A DNA stretch of 64,000 nt, from the NCBI GenBank assembly GCA_963790585.1, contig CAWBOY010000002.1, forward strand, positions 682,001 through 746,000, read 5' to 3'. How positions within the stretch are numbered: the stretch's first letter is position 1; each line of letters starts with the position of its first letter. Source of the stretch: CAWBOY01 sp963790585. Its GTDB lineage: Bacteria > Planctomycetota > Planctomycetia > Gemmatales > Gemmataceae. This document shows positions 61,575 through 64,000 of this stretch, one piece after another. The position numbers and the translations under genes were made by a program. Under the pieces are notes generated by a model that worked only from the letters and a program-made list of their open reading frames with translations, ran no database searches and was not told the origin of the DNA.

Positions 61575-62654
61575 TTAAAAATCAAACACCATCTTCAACA
61601 TAATACCTTGATCGCTCAGTTCTCCGGTCGTCCCGACGTTGCTGACTTTGCCGACATTCCACCAGTATTCGTACTGGTAGCCCAAGAACAGATACATATT
61701 CGGATACGCCTGCGGTTGCCACTGCAGGCCGATTTGGGTGCTCAACACGGGTACATCTTGCGAGCCCGAGACGCGGGTCTCGCCATTTAGGGGAAGGCCG
61801 TTGGGGCCGGCGATCAGCGAGGACTCGAAATAACCCTGGCGTATTCGGCCCAAGAGATCGGTAACGTCGACGCGGCCGACAAAAGTTAGGCCGTTCGTGT
61901 CAAGTCGCCGTGCCAGTTCGAGTCCGACATGGGGGCCGATGCCCCAGAAACTATTACTGACGCGCTGTTCATAGACGCCGCTGCCTTGCGCGGCTTCGTC
62001 GAACGATTCGTCTGCGCGGGAATCAAAGTAAATCCACGCGGTGCGGACGCCGACAGACCAAGACATGTCCCATTTGGGCCAAAGAGAGATCTCGCGCGTC
62101 CTGTAATCGAGGTTGAGCTGATTCATACTAAGCTGGCTGTGCAAGAACGCAAAGCCATCGGGGCTGGGCGTCACGGTCGCGCCGTCGGACCCGAAATAGC
62201 GATAGCCCAGCGAAAACTCGCCGAGTCCTCCGGGCAACCGATAACCCCCTTCCAGGTGTGGCGAACCGACCCAATGCAGATCCGCGTTGGTGAGTGCAAC
62301 CGTGTCCAAATAAGGACCCAACGGAACGGTGTTGCTCAGGTTTGTCTTCAGATGGGGTACGAGAAAACTGACGTCGCCCTCGACAAACCAACCCGGCTGC
62401 GGCAACTGCGGCGGATCCAGCATCATGTTGTGTTCGAGGACAGATCCCATCACATCCGCGTTCGCATAAAGGGGCATGGCCGGCGGTTGCATCAACGAGC
62501 GCGGCTCGTCCGGCGGCCTTGGTAACCCTGGCAGTGGATCGACCAAGGGTGTGGGATTCGCCGGCAGCGTCGTCGGCGTCTGCGCCCTGGCACTCGAGAA
62601 TGTCCCAAGGCCACTCAGGGCGACAATCAGCAGCAGACGAAAAGAGCGGATCAT
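61575..62654 (-). CDS. BBP7-family outer-membrane beta-barrel protein
   Basis: 359 residues from the ATG at 62654. A signal peptide (FRLLLIVALSGLGTFSSARA) is followed by a proline-rich linker and then alternating strands (WFVEGDVSFLVPHL, HLEGGYRLPGGLGEFSLGYRYFG, FWGIGPHVGLELARRL, LFLGYQYEYWWNVG). It ends in MVFDF, the C-terminal phenylalanine used for barrel insertion. BBP7 proteins are a large planctomycete family. Between the TolC and regulator genes it may be the pore or surface component for metal handling. Confidence 0.85.
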   Translation of the reverse strand: MIRSFRLLLIVALSGLGTFSSARAQTPTTLPANPTPLVDPLPGLPRPPDEPRSLMQPPAMPLYANADVMGSVLEHNMMLDPPQLPQPGWFVEGDVSFLVPHLKTNLSNTVPLGPYLDTVALTNADLHWVGSPHLEGGYRLPGGLGEFSLGYRYFGSDGATVTPSPDGFAFLHSQLSMNQLNLDYRTREISLWPKWDMSWSVGVRTAWIYFDSRADESFDEAAQGSGVYEQRVSNSFWGIGPHVGLELARRLDTNGLTFVGRVDVTDLLGRIRQGYFESSLIAGPNGLPLNGETRVSGSQDVPVLSTQIGLQWQPQAYPNMYLFLGYQYEYWWNVGKVSNVGTTGELSDQGIMLKMVFDF

Positions 62655-62716
62655 GAGAGACTCCTCGGTACGGCGATGCGCGAACGTCGATTCCATCAAG
62701 ATGTGGCAAGTTCTTG

Positions 62717-63655
62717 TTAAGGCTTGGCGACTCCAGGCGGTGCCTGACGCGGCGCTGACAGCTTATCGGTCTGTGGTATCGTCGCAGGCGCTGGCTCCGC
62801 CGTGGTCGGAGCGCCGACGCTCGGAATCGTCTGCGAAAGCATCATGGGCGCTGCGCAGCCTGGAGCCGCTCCGAGCCCGCCCGCTGCGCAAGTGTGTCCA
62901 CAAGGCAGCGGCGCCAATGTCTCCAAATCAGGTAACGGCGGTAGTTGCTTCGGCTGAGCGAGCTGGAATAAGTCGTCTGTTTGTAAGAAGTCGGCTACCT
63001 GGGCAACGGACGTCCACAACTGAGCCAGAACCGTTAGGTATGTGTTCACATTGGTCGTGAGCGTCTGCTGAGCTGTCACGAGGTCGGAGAAGGCTACGCT
63101 CGTGTCGATCTCGCGGCGGACCAAGACGCCGCGATACGTGCGGATCTGGTCGGGCAAAATAAGTTTTCGGTAGTATTCCAGAGCATCGAGATTGTTTTTA
63201 TAGTTTGTGTAGGCGTTAGCTAAGTTATTGGTCAGGTTGCTCTCGACTCGGTGCGGCTCTTCGAGAGCGCGTACCAATGCAGCCTCAGCAGAGATAATGC
63301 CTCCCTTGTTGCGATCCCAAAGAGGAATTGGAATTCCGATCTGGGCAGTATGGACGATTTTCTCTGGCGCGAGCGCGAACTCTTTCAGGACGGCGAACTG
63401 AAAGTCGATATCGCCAACGGCGCTAACCTGAGCCAATTTCAAACTGAATTGGTTTTTCTCGACCGTGTTCTGCGCCGTCAGCACGTCGGTATGGTGTTTG
63501 AGCACGTGCGAGAGAACCGCGTCGTAATCGTAGAATGGCAGCGCGACATCGACCCGCCCCGCGACCTCGGACAGCGGCAGCTGGCGTAATCCGATGACGG
63601 CAACCAGTTGTTTCCAATTGTAGAGGTACGATTCGAGTGCTTGTTTGTAGCTCAA
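62717..63655 (-). CDS. cusC: TolC-family outer-membrane efflux protein, C-terminal part
   Basis: The helical region NLTNNLANAYTNYKNNLDALEYYRKLILPDQ and the repeat SDLVTAQQTLTTNVNTYLTVLAQLWTSV are typical of the second TolC half-repeat. A 70-residue proline/alanine-rich tail follows. The frame really continues the upstream one: SYKQALESYLYNWKQLVAVIG follows ...TVRL after one missing base near 63,676. It forms the exit duct for the RND pump. Confidence 0.85.
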   Translation of the reverse strand: MSYKQALESYLYNWKQLVAVIGLRQLPLSEVAGRVDVALPFYDYDAVLSHVLKHHTDVLTAQNTVEKNQFSLKLAQVSAVGDIDFQFAVLKEFALAPEKIVHTAQIGIPIPLWDRNKGGIISAEAALVRALEEPHRVESNLTNNLANAYTNYKNNLDALEYYRKLILPDQIRTYRGVLVRREIDTSVAFSDLVTAQQTLTTNVNTYLTVLAQLWTSVAQVADFLQTDDLFQLAQPKQLPPLPDLETLAPLPCGHTCAAGGLGAAPGCAAPMMLSQTIPSVGAPTTAEPAPATIPQTDKLSAPRQAPPGVAKP

Positions 63656-64000
63656 GCGAACCGTGTAAGCTTGGCGCGCAGGGCAGCCGGCTCATAGGAA
63701 GCCGCGAAGATGCTTTTCTCGACCAACTGCTCCTGGAGGCGATAGACTTCGTCGGTAAGATCGGCCAAGCCGCGGTTGACCCGCACCGCTTCCTTGGAGA
63801 CGATTAATGAGAAATAGGCGTTGCGGACCTGCGTGGCCAGGTCGCTCCGGGCCCGGCGCAAGGCAAGTTCTGCGTTATCCAAATCCTTCTGAGCCGCCGC
63901 CGCGGCCAGCTTGAGTTTACCCGCCGTCTTGATCGTCTGGTCGATACCAAAGCCCTGAAGCCCAGCCGTGCTCCCATCGTTGGATGGCTGAATTTGATAA
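63652..64000 (-). CDS. cusC: TolC-family outer-membrane efflux protein, N-terminal part (5' end off window)
   Basis: From the right edge the frame reads GLQGFGIDQTIKTAGKLKLAAAAAQKDL, DNAELALRRARSDLATQVRNAYFSLIVSKEAV and RLQEQLVEKS, the first half-repeat of TolC-like proteins. It ends ...LRAKLTRFA by a frameshift near 63,676, after which the 62,717-63,655 frame continues. The start lies outside the window. Confidence 0.85.
   Translation of the reverse strand, partial: YQIQPSNDGSTAGLQGFGIDQTIKTAGKLKLAAAAAQKDLDNAELALRRARSDLATQVRNAYFSLIVSKEAVRVNRGLADLTDEVYRLQEQLVEKSIFAASYEPAALRAKLTRFA

Overview
The window looks like planctomycete DNA (Gemmataceae/Isosphaeraceae-like). Evidence: a BBP7-type outer-membrane barrel, a block of small plasmid genes of a kind I associate with planctomycetes, an RPA-type replication initiator, many interspersed palindromes, and moderately high GC. 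Positions 1 to about 54,980 read as accessory DNA: an integrated plasmid or mobilizable element plus a second island. Positions 55,100-64,000 read as ordinary chromosome. The boundary is marked by the 3' half of a tRNA-Leu(CAG) gene at 54,923-54,979, followed by what looks like that tRNA's own terminator. This is the usual scar of a tyrosine-recombinase island.

Layout. 1-8.1 kb (minus strand): a defence operon with an HTH regulator, an N6-adenine methyltransferase, a PD-(D/E)xK-like protein, an SNF2-type helicase and an AIPR protein running off the left edge. 9.1-11.4 kb: a plasmid replicon with an iteron array, RPA-family Rep, a ribbon-helix-helix partition protein and ParA. 12.1-16.9 kb: a minus-strand run of small plasmid genes. 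17.3-20.7 kb: a candidate oriT and a MobF relaxase-helicase. 21.1-26.2 kb: a giant methylase-helicase. 26.4-27.8 kb: two damaged small genes. 28-31.3 kb: a YVTN protein of 21 repeats (3 x 7) and a small duplicated-domain protein. 31.3-33.2 kb: a glycosyltransferase and a VapC/AbrB-type toxin-antitoxin pair. 33.3-45.9 kb: a resolvase with a res-like site, ParB, membrane and secreted proteins, a VirD4/TraG-like coupling ATPase, an excisionase-like HTH and an AlbA/RecG-like protein. 46.4-49.0 kb: an IS4-family element with perfect 18-bp ends, an 11-bp target duplication and a SEC-C cargo gene. 49.2-54.7 kb: a very large STAND-type NTPase with a nuclease-like N-terminus. 55.1-64 kb (minus strand): a CusCBA-like RND metal-efflux cluster with a response regulator and an outer-membrane barrel.

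How the genes fit together. Rep/iterons, ParA/RHH, ParB and the resolvase would replicate, segregate and resolve the element. The MobF relaxase, candidate oriT and coupling ATPase would mobilize it. The toxin-antitoxin pair would stabilise it. The methyltransferase/helicase/AIPR operon and the STAND protein are candidate anti-phage cargo. Four hairpin leaders, three with shared sequence blocks, sit just upstream of minus-strand plasmid genes and are the best candidate here for an undescribed regulatory element.

Caution. At least fifteen conserved coding frames are broken by single-base insertions or deletions, often in short homopolymers. They occur in mobile genes and also in the chromosomal efflux genes. 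The pattern fits sequencing indels better than decay, so several split genes below are probably single intact genes in the real organism.
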